From Pseudomonas brassicacearum subsp. neoaurantiaca (GTDB lineage Bacteria; Pseudomonadota; Gammaproteobacteria; Pseudomonadales; Pseudomonadaceae): a stretch of DNA of 64,000 nucleotides. Location of the stretch: positions 156,365 to 220,364 of the forward strand of contig NZ_VDLV01000064.1 of the NCBI RefSeq assembly GCF_013608025.1, in the 5' to 3' direction. The notes below the pieces were generated by a model that saw only the letters and a program-made list of their open reading frames with translations, was not told where the DNA came from and searched no databases. Below are positions 1 to 7,867 of this stretch, piece by piece. How positions within the stretch are numbered: position 1 is the stretch's first letter; the number at the start of each line of letters is the position of its first letter. Position numbers and translations under genes: made by a program.

Positions 1-10
1 CCGCTGCGCA

Positions 11-87
11 GCCCGGCGGGAGCAAGCTCCCTCGCCACAGGGGCGCGTGAGGGCAGATACCTGTGGGAGCGAGCTTGCTCGCGATGA
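11..87. repeat. REP pair, two families
   Basis: A REP of the type GGGAGCAAGCTCCCTCGCCAC (about 11-42) is followed by one of the other type, GTGGGAGCGAGCTTGCTCGCG (about 60-87). Nothing else is recognisable in 1-172 except a weak hairpin with a T run (GCTGCCGAAGGCTGC then TTTTTT, about 138-162), a sequence that I believe is itself common between Pseudomonas genes. Confidence 0.8.
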
Positions 88-172
88 CGGCTGCATGGCC
101 GGCATCATCGGCTAGGACCTACCGCTATCGGCCCCGGAGCTGCCGAAGGCTGCGATTTTTTGATCTTTTAAT

Positions 173-622
173 CTACTGCACCTTCGCCAAATCACCTTTC
201 AACGCAACACCCGCCATGATCGCCCCAGCGTGGCATTCATAGGTGGTTGGGTCCTTGCGCTCGTTGCTCTTATAGAAGCTGACGATGTTGGTGACGGCGT
301 TGGCGCCGGCGTTCTTGGCGGCTTGGTGCAGGCTGATCAGGGCTGATTGCAGCACCCATTCGCAGGCCACTTCGTCGGACTTGTTGAAGGCGTTGGTTTT
401 CTTGTTGGTCACCGCGCCTGGGCTGACCACGGTGACGTTGCCGGCCGGTTTGTTGCCGGCCAGGTAAAACTTCACGCTGCCGTCGATCTTGCCGGTGCGG
501 ATGGCTTCGGCGACGACTTTGTCGAACGGCAGGAACAGCGCGGTATCACGGGCCTGGCTGAGGCTTGGCAGGGTGCTGAGCAACAGGGCGGCAGTCACGG
601 CGATTTTCTTCAACGGCATCAT
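173..622 (-). CDS. small secreted protein (database 'excinuclease'-type hypothetical)
   Basis: About 149 aa with a clear Sec signal peptide (MMPLKKIAVTAALLLS, cleavage after SQA). The mature part has two cysteines, one in a Y-x-C-H-A-G motif near the C-terminus, and a GANAVTNIVSFYKS segment. Homologues in Pseudomonas are often labelled 'excinuclease ABC subunit A', but there is no ATPase or zinc finger here and that name is almost certainly wrong; the fold may be RcsF-like. The start is at one of two adjacent ATGs (622 or 619) behind AAGGAG; the longer reading to 655 has no ribosome site. It is the last gene of the aryl polyene run, 29 nt after the last ketosynthase. Function is unknown; periplasmic location is predicted. 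Confidence 0.75.
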   Translation of the reverse strand: MMPLKKIAVTAALLLSTLPSLSQARDTALFLPFDKVVAEAIRTGKIDGSVKFYLAGNKPAGNVTVVSPGAVTNKKTNAFNKSDEVACEWVLQSALISLHQAAKNAGANAVTNIVSFYKSNERKDPTTYECHAGAIMAGVALKGDLAKVQ

Positions 623-651
623 GGTCTCCTTGACCAGGGGATTTACGGGAT

Positions 652-1878
652 TCAATGCCAGCGGCGGAAGATCAGCGAGGTGTTGACCCCGCCAAAGGCG
701 AAATTGTTATTCATCACGTACTCATTGTTCATCGCGCGGAACTCGTTGCGCAGGTAGTCGAGTTTGCCGCATTCGGGGTCGATTTCATCCAGGTTGCAGG
801 TGTGCACGTAGAGGTCGCGGTTCAGCATTTCGATGCTGAACCAGGACTCCAGCGCGCCGCAAGCGCCCAGGGTATGGCCGAGGAAGCTTTTCTGCGAGCT
901 GATGGGCATGTGTTCGCCGAACAGGCTGCTGGTGGCCAGGGTCTCGGCGACGTCGCCCTGTTCCGTGGCGGTGCCGTGGCCGTTGACGTAGCCGATGGCG
1001 GAGGGCTCGAGGCCAGCGTCTTCAAGGGCCAGTTCCATGGCGCGGCGCATGGTGCTCAATTCGGGGCGGGTGGCGTGCTGGCCGTCGGCGTTGCTGCCAA
1101 AACCGACGATTTCGGCGTGGATGCGCGCCCCACGGGCCAGGGCGTGTTCCAGTTCTTCGAGCACCAGCATGCCGGCGCCTTCACCAATCACCAGGCCATC
1201 GCGTCCCTTGTCGTAAGGGCGCGGGCTGGTCTGCGGCGCATCGTTTTTCAGGCTGGTGGCGTAGAGCGCATCGAAGACCATCGCTTCGGTCGGGCACAGT
1301 TCTTCCGCGCCGCCAGCGAGCATCAATGGCAGGCGGCCGAACTTGATCGCCTCGTAGGCGTAGCCGATGCCGTGGCTGCCGCTGGTGCAGGCGCTGGACG
1401 TGGGGATCAGCCGTCCAGTCAGGCCGAAGAAGATGCTGATGTTGGCCGCCGTGGTATGCGGCATCATCCGCACATAGGAGTTGGCGTTCAGCCCTTCGGC
1501 CACGCTGTTGAGCAGCATGTTGCCGAAGGCCTTGATCTCGTCGGTGCTGCCGGTGGACGAACCGCAGGACACGCCCATGCGTCCGTCCTTGATCGACGGA
1601 TCACCCAGCAGGCCGGCATCCGCCAGGGCTTGTTCCGCCGAGGCGACGGCCAGGCGCGAGACCCGGCCCATGCTGCGCAGTTGCTTGCGCGTCCAGTGGG
1701 CCGGGACTTGGAAATCGTCGATGGGGCCGGCCAGGCGCGTGTTCAGTTCGGTGAAACGGTCCCACTCATCCATGCGCCGGATGCCGCTGCGGTTGGCGGC
1801 GAAGTTGGCGGCGATGGTCTCCCAGTCGCTGCCGATGGAGGTGATGCCGGCCATGCCGGTGACGACGACGCGCTTCAT
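652..1878 (-). CDS. apeR: beta-ketoacyl-ACP synthase, aryl polyene cluster (ApeR-type)
   Basis: 408 aa, FabF-like ketosynthase. The thiolase-fold catalytic triad is visible: Cys in SSACTSGS, His in NGHGTATEQGD and His in FLGHTLGACGALE. It condenses malonyl-ACP units during assembly of the polyene chain. The start is ATG at 1878, overlapping the stop of the reductase gene by one base, with GGAGG nine bases upstream; the GTG at 1884 is less likely. The symbol is assigned by position: the gene order KS-DH-KR-KS matches apeO-P-Q-R of the E. coli and Xenorhabdus clusters. It could act as a homodimer, as reported for ApeR, but this is inferred from the family. Confidence 0.92.
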   Translation of the reverse strand: MKRVVVTGMAGITSIGSDWETIAANFAANRSGIRRMDEWDRFTELNTRLAGPIDDFQVPAHWTRKQLRSMGRVSRLAVASAEQALADAGLLGDPSIKDGRMGVSCGSSTGSTDEIKAFGNMLLNSVAEGLNANSYVRMMPHTTAANISIFFGLTGRLIPTSSACTSGSHGIGYAYEAIKFGRLPLMLAGGAEELCPTEAMVFDALYATSLKNDAPQTSPRPYDKGRDGLVIGEGAGMLVLEELEHALARGARIHAEIVGFGSNADGQHATRPELSTMRRAMELALEDAGLEPSAIGYVNGHGTATEQGDVAETLATSSLFGEHMPISSQKSFLGHTLGACGALESWFSIEMLNRDLYVHTCNLDEIDPECGKLDYLRNEFRAMNNEYVMNNNFAFGGVNTSLIFRRWH

Positions 1879-2606
1879 CAGCACAGGCCTCCGTTGACGG
1901 CCAGGACTTGCCGAGTGATGTAGCTGGCTTCGGCGGACATCAGGAAATTCACCGCGCCGGCGACTTCTTCCGGAGTGCCCATGCGCTGGGCGGGGATCAT
2001 CTTCATCAATTCTTCCACGGGTACGTTTTCATCGAGCATGGCGGTATCGATCAACCCCGGCGCGACGCAATTTACGGTGATCTTGCGCTTGCCCAGCTCG
2101 ATGGCCAACGCCTTGGCTGCGCCGATCAGGCCGGCTTTCGAGGCGCTGTAGTTGACCTGGCCACGGTTGCCGATCAGGCCGGACACTGACGTAATACAGA
2201 CGATTCGTCCAGCGGCGCGGCGCCGGATCATCGGCATCATCACCGGGTGCAGCACGTTGTAGAAACCGTCGAGGTTGGTGCGCATCACGCTGTCCCAGTC
2301 GTCCTCGCTCAGGGCCGGGAAGGCGCCGTCGCGGGTCAGACCGGCGTTGAGCACCACCCCGTAATAGGCGCCGTGCGTCTCGACATCAGCTTCGAGAGCG
2401 GCTTTGCAGGCGGCGCGGTCGGAGACGTCGAATTGCAGCACCCGGGCGTTGCGGCCCAGGGCCTGGACTTCTGCCTGGACCGCTTCGGCCTCGGCGCGAC
2501 CGCTGCGGCAGTGCAAGACGATATCGTGCCCGGCCTGGGCCAGGCGCAAGGCGATGGCGCGGCCGATGCCACGGCTGGAGCCGGTAACCAGTACGGATTC
2601 AGTCAT
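1878..2606 (-). CDS. apeQ: 3-ketoacyl-ACP reductase of the aryl polyene cluster
   Basis: 242 aa short-chain dehydrogenase of FabG type. Visible motifs are the NADP-binding TGSSRGIGRAIA (residues 8-19), the NAG motif (VVLNAGLTRDGAF) and the catalytic Ser plus YSASK. It reduces the beta-keto group after each elongation so that the dehydratases can install the conjugated double bonds. It lies between the hotdog dehydratase (4-nt overlap) and the last ketosynthase (1-nt overlap), so translational coupling is likely. Length is normal for FabG. A housekeeping FabG role is unlikely given the context. Confidence 0.93.
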   Translation of the reverse strand: MTESVLVTGSSRGIGRAIALRLAQAGHDIVLHCRSGRAEAEAVQAEVQALGRNARVLQFDVSDRAACKAALEADVETHGAYYGVVLNAGLTRDGAFPALSEDDWDSVMRTNLDGFYNVLHPVMMPMIRRRAAGRIVCITSVSGLIGNRGQVNYSASKAGLIGAAKALAIELGKRKITVNCVAPGLIDTAMLDENVPVEELMKMIPAQRMGTPEEVAGAVNFLMSAEASYITRQVLAVNGGLC

Positions 2607-3070
2607 GGCTGGGTTCCTGTTGCAGAGGTTTCATTGAGGTACTGGGCGGCATGGGGTGGACGGAATACGTTCAGCCGCGCGGTGGCGTGGATGCCCGGCG
2701 CGTGGATGTGGCATTCGAACACACCCATGCCGTTGTCGTCTTCCAGGGAGCGAACGCCGTGGATGGCCAGTTCGGTGCCCACCGGGAAATGTTCGACGTT
2801 GCATTCGAACTTGCGGGTCCCGAGCAGGAAGCCCAGCTCTACGGCATCGCCGCGCAGGCGGGCGTGGCAACCGGCGAATGCTGCAACGCTCTGGGCCATC
2901 AGCTCGATGCCGACCCAGGCCGGCAGTGCGCCATCGTCCAGGTTGAACAAACCGCCTGGCTTGACCGTGGCGACGGTATGGATCTGCTCGTCATCGAAGG
3001 TCACGATCCGGTCGATTAGGATCATGTCCCCTGCGTGGGGCAGCAGTTCGGCGAGCGGCCAGTCAATCAT
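2603..3070 (-). CDS. apeP: hotdog-fold dehydratase (ApeP-type)
   Basis: 155 aa, single hotdog domain. The N-terminal LLPHAGDMILIDR carries the conserved His, and PAWVGIELMAQSVAAFAG is the central-helix motif of FabZ/FabA-like dehydratases. In characterised APE systems ApeP works with ApeI as a hetero-oligomeric dehydratase; here the ApeI part is fused to the ligase encoded at 14527-16206. It overlaps both neighbours by 4 nt. The assignment rests on motifs plus cluster position. Confidence 0.88.
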   Translation of the reverse strand: MIDWPLAELLPHAGDMILIDRIVTFDDEQIHTVATVKPGGLFNLDDGALPAWVGIELMAQSVAAFAGCHARLRGDAVELGFLLGTRKFECNVEHFPVGTELAIHGVRSLEDDNGMGVFECHIHAPGIHATARLNVFRPPHAAQYLNETSATGTQP

Positions 3071-4263
3071 TGGGCGTCTCCGATAATCAGGCTGACGTTG
3101 TTGCCGCCGAAGGCAAACGAGTTGCTCATCAGGCGGCGGGGGAAGGTCGGGTTCAGGCGGGCGCGGTTATCGATCCAGTTCAGTGCCGGCAGTTCGGGGT
3201 CGGGCTGGCCATCCCAGACATGGGGTGGCAACGCATGGCTGGGATTGTCCGCGCTCAGGGCCAACCAGCAGAACGCAGCCTCCAGTGCGCCTGCCGCGCC
3301 GAGGGTGTGGCCGGTCATGGGTTTGGTGGACGAGCAGGGCACGCCCGCTGGAAACAGTCCGGCCACCGCATGGCTTTCCATGGCGTCGTTATGCTGCGTG
3401 GCTGTGCCGTGCAGGTTCAGGTAGTCGATCTGGCTGGCGTCCAGGCCGGCGCAGCGCAAGGCTTTTTCCATCGCCTGGCGGGCGCCGCGACCGCTGGGTT
3501 CCGGCGCGGAAATGTGGTGCGCGTCGGAGCTGGCGCCGTCACCGAGCAGGGCGATCGAATGACCGTCGCCAGGCGTCTTGCTCATGAGAAACAGCACCGC
3601 CGCCTCGCCGATGTTGATGCCGCTGCGGTTCACCGAAAACGGATTGCAGCGCTCGTTCGACACCGCTTCCAGCGCAGAGAAACCGTTAAGGGTCAGTTTG
3701 CACAGGCTGTCGACGCCACCGCACAGCACGGCGTCGCACAACCCCAGGTCCAGCAGGCGACGGGCGCTCATCAAGGCCCGCGCGCTGGAAGTACACGCTG
3801 TGGAGATCACGTAGGACGGGCCGCTCAAGCCAAGCCAGTCGGAGAGGAAATTGGCCGGCGCGCTGAGTTCCTGTTGCTGGTAATCGTAGCCTTCGGGGAA
3901 CCGCTGCTCGCGCAGGTAATGGGCGATGCCCTGGCTGGCCTCGTCGATGCCCGAGGTGCTGGTGCCCAGGACGATGCCGATGCGCGCGCGGCCGTAAGCC
4001 TGGATGGCTCGATCGATGTCGGCACGAATCTGCAATCCAGCTTCCAGCAACAGCTGATTGTTGCGGCTGCGTTGGGCCGCCAGGGTTTCCGGGATCTGGG
4101 CGAGCTCACCCGCCACCGAAGCCACCGGCAATGCCCGTTCGGCGACCCAGCCGGCCTCGCTGCGCACGCCCGAGCAGTCACCGGCGAACAGGTTTCGCGC
4201 AACGTTCTGTTTGTCTCGGCCCAGGGCGCAGATCACCCCGAGGGCGTTCAGATAAGCAGTCAT
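3067..4263 (-). CDS. apeO: beta-ketoacyl-ACP synthase, aryl polyene cluster (ApeO-type)
   Basis: 398 aa ketosynthase with active Cys in ISTACTSSA, His in LHGTATQHND and His in MTGHTLGAAGALEA. By synteny it is ApeO, the catalytic partner of the chain-length factor encoded at 18031-18750; in the known system these form a KS:CLF heterodimer. It is less similar to FabF than the other KS in the run, with a shorter N-terminal region. Start ATG overlaps the lipoprotein stop in ATGA. In a well-studied relative this pair sets polyene length; that is family knowledge, not visible here. Confidence 0.9.
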   Translation of the reverse strand: MTAYLNALGVICALGRDKQNVARNLFAGDCSGVRSEAGWVAERALPVASVAGELAQIPETLAAQRSRNNQLLLEAGLQIRADIDRAIQAYGRARIGIVLGTSTSGIDEASQGIAHYLREQRFPEGYDYQQQELSAPANFLSDWLGLSGPSYVISTACTSSARALMSARRLLDLGLCDAVLCGGVDSLCKLTLNGFSALEAVSNERCNPFSVNRSGINIGEAAVLFLMSKTPGDGHSIALLGDGASSDAHHISAPEPSGRGARQAMEKALRCAGLDASQIDYLNLHGTATQHNDAMESHAVAGLFPAGVPCSSTKPMTGHTLGAAGALEAAFCWLALSADNPSHALPPHVWDGQPDPELPALNWIDNRARLNPTFPRRLMSNSFAFGGNNVSLIIGDAQ

Positions 4264-4742
4264 TGGGCACTCTCGGTCAACGGCGTGATGCGGTAATGCG
4301 GGCCTTGGGGCAAGCGCAGCTCAAACTCCAGCGGTTGCTGGTAACGCACCTGCCAGCGGCTCTCGAGCGCTCGTTCGACGCCGTGTTGCCGGGCGGTGGG
4401 GTAGTTGCCGGCCAGCTCCGTTTCCGGGGTCAAGGCGAACAACAGCGCCGCGAACAATTCCCGCGCTTCGGCATTGGGCGGCAGCAGGCCGTCGGCCCGC
4501 CACTGGCCATCGGCCAGGCGCTGGCGGGCGACCGGAATGCCCAGCGGGTCCATCATCGACCAGCGGATGCCGGTGTTTTCACGCTGAATCACCAACAGCC
4601 AATCCTGGCGCTGGCCGGCCAGTTGCCGCTCGATGTGCAATTGCAGCGGCAATGCCAAGGTCGGCGTGCGTTCGGGCAGCGGCGCGTGGCTGGCGCAGGC
4701 GCTGAGCAACAGCAGGCAGCCGATCAGCAGGCAGCGGATCAT
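4260..4742 (-). CDS. DUF3261 lipoprotein of the aryl polyene cluster
   Basis: 160 aa lipoprotein. The signal peptide ends in the lipobox LLSAC, so the mature protein begins at Cys17 and is predicted to be membrane anchored in the periplasm. The rest is a beta-rich domain of the DUF3261 type that regularly accompanies APE clusters. The start (ATG at 4742) is chosen because it gives the signal peptide; the upstream part of the open frame is arginine-rich shadow coding. It overlaps the methyltransferase and the ketosynthase by 4 nt each. A role in moving the finished polyene lipid to the outer membrane together with the LolA-like protein is a reasonable inference. Confidence 0.82.
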   Translation of the reverse strand: MIRCLLIGCLLLLSACASHAPLPERTPTLALPLQLHIERQLAGQRQDWLLVIQRENTGIRWSMMDPLGIPVARQRLADGQWRADGLLPPNAEARELFAALLFALTPETELAGNYPTARQHGVERALESRWQVRYQQPLEFELRLPQGPHYRITPLTESAQ

Positions 4743-5467
4743 GTGGCGGCCCCTTCGAGCGGCTTGCGCGCCACCACGTTGACCAGGGTTTCCTCGCGCT
4801 CGCCAAACGGCTTCGGCCGACGCAGGCCCCAGCGCTCCAGCAGGCCGAAATCCCTGGCACGGCTCCACCACAGGTACGGATAGGAGACATTGCGGTCTTC
4901 GAACTGGAATCCTTGATTGCGGATCATCGCGAGGTACTGCGCGGCGCTTTTCTGGACATGCATCGGGTGGCGGAACAGCCAGCGGATCACCCAGGTGTCG
5001 ATGTAGGCTTCGGTGGATTCTGCAAACATCAAATAACCGCCGGGCTTGAGCACGCGATAGAACTCGGCGAGGGCTTTTTCCTGTTCCACGAGGTGATGAA
5101 AAGTCTGGTGGCAGAACAGCAGATCGACGCTGGCATCAGGCACCGCCAAGGTCGCGCAGTCGCTGCCGATCAGCTCCACCGCCATGTCCTGGCGCGCCGC
5201 TTCTGCGGCGCTGAGTTCGAGGCTGTGGGGATCGGCGTCGACACCAATCAGCCGTTGCGGCGCGAATGCCTGGCGCAGGTACTGGAATGACTTGCCCTGG
5301 CCGCAACCGGCGTCCAGCAACACTGGATTGGATGGCGGCGCAGCGCTGAACAGGCCGCGCAGGTCGTTGATCGCCACGCGCAGCACATGGTGTTGCCAGG
5401 TGTGGCTGCGCAGGAACCAGAAACCGAAGCGGGTTTCCTCGACGTAGCTGTCGCTCAGGTAGCTCAT
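4739..5467 (-). CDS. class I SAM-dependent methyltransferase
   Basis: 242 aa. Motif I is LLDAGCGQGKSFQYL, followed by an acidic motif II (IGVDADPHSLELSA) and the VDLLFCHQTFHHL region typical of UbiE/Methyltransf_11 enzymes. Within the cluster it most plausibly methylates the aryl head group of the polyene (O- or C-methylation); many aryl polyenes carry such groups, but which one cannot be read from sequence. The start ATG at 5467 overlaps the flavoprotein stop; the long arginine-rich extension upstream is out-of-frame shadow. Confidence 0.87.
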   Translation of the reverse strand: MSYLSDSYVEETRFGFWFLRSHTWQHHVLRVAINDLRGLFSAAPPSNPVLLDAGCGQGKSFQYLRQAFAPQRLIGVDADPHSLELSAAEAARQDMAVELIGSDCATLAVPDASVDLLFCHQTFHHLVEQEKALAEFYRVLKPGGYLMFAESTEAYIDTWVIRWLFRHPMHVQKSAAQYLAMIRNQGFQFEDRNVSYPYLWWSRARDFGLLERWGLRRPKPFGEREETLVNVVARKPLEGAAT

Positions 5468-6723
5468 GTTTGCTGACTCGGCGCCGGACTCGCGCAGATT
5501 TCCGAGAGCATGCGCAGGCGCCGCTTGGGTTCGCTGACGAATGGGTTGCGTTGATCCCAGGCGTAGCCGGCGAGGATCGAACTGATCATGCGGCGGATGT
5601 CGTCGGAGCCTTCGGTGTAGAAGATCACGTCCTGGAAGGTGCCGGCGTACCAGCCTTCGACGTAACAGCGGAAGGTGTCGACGCCGCGTTTCAATGGCTC
5701 GGCGAATTCGCTCTGCCAATCCACCGGCTCGCCTTGCAACTGCCGATGCAGCACGTCGGCGGCCATGCTCGCCGAACGCATGGCGATGGTCACGCCGGAT
5801 GAGAACACCGGGTCGAGGAATTCCGCAGCGTTGCCCAGCAGGGCGAAGCCGGGGCCGTGCAAGGACTTGACGTTGGCCGAGTAGCCACCGATGGTCCGCG
5901 CCGGGGTGTCCCACACGGCATTGTCCAGCACACCGGCCAGGCTCGGGGTTTCGTCGATGAAGCCGCGCAGGCAGGCGTCGAGGTCATCGGTGCGGCCCTC
6001 GAAGTGTTCCGCGGCCGCGACCACGCCCACCGAGCAACGCCCGCCGCTGAAGGGGATGGTCCAGAACCATACGTCGCGCTTCGTCGGATGGGTGGTGATG
6101 AGGATCTTCTCGCGATCGAAGGTCGGGCTGTCGATGCGATCCTCGACGTGGGTGAACACCGCTTGGCGCACCGGAAAATTCGACGGTGCCTCAAGGTCCA
6201 GCAGGCGCGGCAAGACCCGGCCGTAGCCGCTGGCGTCGAGGACGAAATCGGCCTCGATCCGGTACTCGCTGCCGTCTTCGCGTTGCACGCCCAGCTGCGG
6301 TTTGGCGAGGGAGAAATCAACCTTGGCAATGGCCTCGCCGTAGCGAATTTCCACGCCTTGCAGGGCCGCCTGGTCGGCGAGCAACTTGTCGAAGTCGGCG
6401 CGCTGGACCTGGAATGTGGTGGGCTTGCCTTCGCTGAAGGTGTCGCCAAAATCGAAGGCGCTGTAGCGCTCGCCCCAGGCGAACGCGGCGCCGTTCTTGC
6501 GCTGGAACCCGGCGGCGTTTACCGCGTCGAGCATGCCGGCTTCTTCGACGAAGTCCAGGCAATGGGACAACAGGCTTTCGCCGATGGAAAACCGAGGGAA
6601 ATGCTGGCGCTCGATGACCAGCACATCGTGGCCTTTGCGCTTGAGCAGCGCGGCGGCGATGGCGCCGGAAGGCCCCGCTCCGATGACGACAACCTGTCGA
6701 CGTTCCATTTCAACTGTTGACAC
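5464..6723 (-). CDS. FAD-dependent oxidoreductase with flavin-halogenase motifs
   Basis: 419 aa flavoprotein. It has the Rossmann GAGPSGA motif near residue 15, W219-F-W-T-I-P224 (the WxWxIP signature of flavin-dependent halogenases), FLDPVFSSG at 302-310 (fits the Fx.Px.Sx.G halogenase motif) and Lys76 in RKNGAAFAWG, placed where halogenases keep their catalytic lysine. It could halogenate the aryl ring, as in the brominated xanthomonadins, or be a hydroxylase or inactive relative. The start is GTG at 6723 behind AGGAG with 5-nt spacing; the ATG at 6708 lacks a ribosome site. It overlaps the antiporter-like gene by 14 nt. Confidence 0.85.
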   Translation of the reverse strand: MSTVEMERRQVVVIGAGPSGAIAAALLKRKGHDVLVIERQHFPRFSIGESLLSHCLDFVEEAGMLDAVNAAGFQRKNGAAFAWGERYSAFDFGDTFSEGKPTTFQVQRADFDKLLADQAALQGVEIRYGEAIAKVDFSLAKPQLGVQREDGSEYRIEADFVLDASGYGRVLPRLLDLEAPSNFPVRQAVFTHVEDRIDSPTFDREKILITTHPTKRDVWFWTIPFSGGRCSVGVVAAAEHFEGRTDDLDACLRGFIDETPSLAGVLDNAVWDTPARTIGGYSANVKSLHGPGFALLGNAAEFLDPVFSSGVTIAMRSASMAADVLHRQLQGEPVDWQSEFAEPLKRGVDTFRCYVEGWYAGTFQDVIFYTEGSDDIRRMISSILAGYAWDQRNPFVSEPKRRLRMLSEICASPAPSQQT

Positions 6724-7867
6724 GGGGGCTCCTGGCCGGGACGGCGATCGAGGGAATACGGTGAAAACCGGCCATGGCCGGCAGTAATGTGGCGATCAGC
6801 CCCATCAGCATCAGCGCGAAATAGAGTGCCGGGCTGATGAGGTTTTGTTGCAGCAGCAGATTGAGGAAGACGATTTCACTCAAGCCGCGAATATTCAGCA
6901 AGACACTTTCCCGCCAGCGACTGGCTCCCGCGAACGAGGCGCCGGCCCAACCCAGGCCCAGCCAGTTGCCCAACAGTTTGCTGGCAATCGGCAACAGCAG
7001 CAACGCCGCGAGCTGGACCCAGCCGAGGCTGTCCATGGCGCTGTGCACGTTGATCTGCACGATACCGAACGTCAGGATCAAGGGGATCGCCAGGTAGGTC
7101 TGCAATCTGTTCATCCACTCGGTGCCGAGTGGCAATACCAGCGGTACCTTGAGCGCGGCCATGCACAGCAGGTAGCCGATGCCGACGATGAGCGCATTCA
7201 GTCGGTAGTGTTCGGCCACGACCAACAGGGCAAAGAACAGGCCGCTGTGCAGCAACGGTTGGCGCAGGCCCAGCAGTCGCAGCAGCAATGGCATGCAGGC
7301 GCCGGCCAACGGCAGCAACAGGCTGCCCAGATGCAGGCTGCCCTGGGCTACGGCGAACAGGCTCCAGCAGATCAGGTCGATCAGGATCGCGGTCTGTACC
7401 AGTCGGCGAGTGGCGGCTGGCGGGTAGGCGATGTGGCGCAAATACAGGTACAGCACCGGTATCGCCGTGATCGCGAACAACAGCCCCACCGCCAGCGAGC
7501 TGATCCAGGGTTGGGGTGGCAGCAGCCAGAACGCGGTCGCCAAGCCACAGGCGAACGGTACGCCAAAGCTTGGCAGGGCGATCTTCACGCTCTGGCGGTC
7601 CAGGCGCAGGTCGATCACATCGCTGAGAATGTGCCCCAGCAACAAGGCGAAGGCGAGGCTGTAGAGATTTTTCAACCACACCGGCGAGACCAGTTGCGCG
7701 CCGCTGAGGTGCCAGCTCGGCTCGATCCAGAAGTACATCAGCAACGGCAGGCCGAACGTTGCCAGCAGCAATTGGCTGACAATCGGGATCAGTCCGAAAC
7801 GGCGCCCGACCACCGTCGCCACGGCAAACAGCGTCAGGGCCATGAGCCAGAACAGCAGCGTCATCAT
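6710..7867 (-). CDS. polytopic membrane protein resembling CPA2 cation/proton antiporters
   Basis: 385 aa, hydrophobic nearly throughout with about 11-12 predicted membrane helices. The pattern FAITAIPVLYLYL ... TAILIDLICWSLFA, and LNIRGLSEIVFLNL further on, follow the membrane core of KefB/NapA-type sodium or potassium/proton exchangers. No RCK/TrkA-N domain follows. It is translated from ATGATGA overlapping the exporter stop. Why a pigment operon would need an antiporter is not clear: it may energise or balance export through the MMPL protein. The first ~100 residues of the longer open frame are shadow and are left out. Confidence 0.75.
   Translation of the reverse strand: MMTLLFWLMALTLFAVATVVGRRFGLIPIVSQLLLATFGLPLLMYFWIEPSWHLSGAQLVSPVWLKNLYSLAFALLLGHILSDVIDLRLDRQSVKIALPSFGVPFACGLATAFWLLPPQPWISSLAVGLLFAITAIPVLYLYLRHIAYPPAATRRLVQTAILIDLICWSLFAVAQGSLHLGSLLLPLAGACMPLLLRLLGLRQPLLHSGLFFALLVVAEHYRLNALIVGIGYLLCMAALKVPLVLPLGTEWMNRLQTYLAIPLILTFGIVQINVHSAMDSLGWVQLAALLLLPIASKLLGNWLGLGWAGASFAGASRWRESVLLNIRGLSEIVFLNLLLQQNLISPALYFALMLMGLIATLLPAMAGFHRIPSIAVPARSPRVNS

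Noticed and set aside
173..622. Naming this gene excinuclease ABC subunit A
   Set aside because: Small secreted protein without ABC ATPase motifs; the label is a propagated database error.
655..1923. 422-residue plus-strand frame opposite the ketosynthase
   Set aside because: Shadow frame; the minus-strand ketosynthase has intact catalytic residues.
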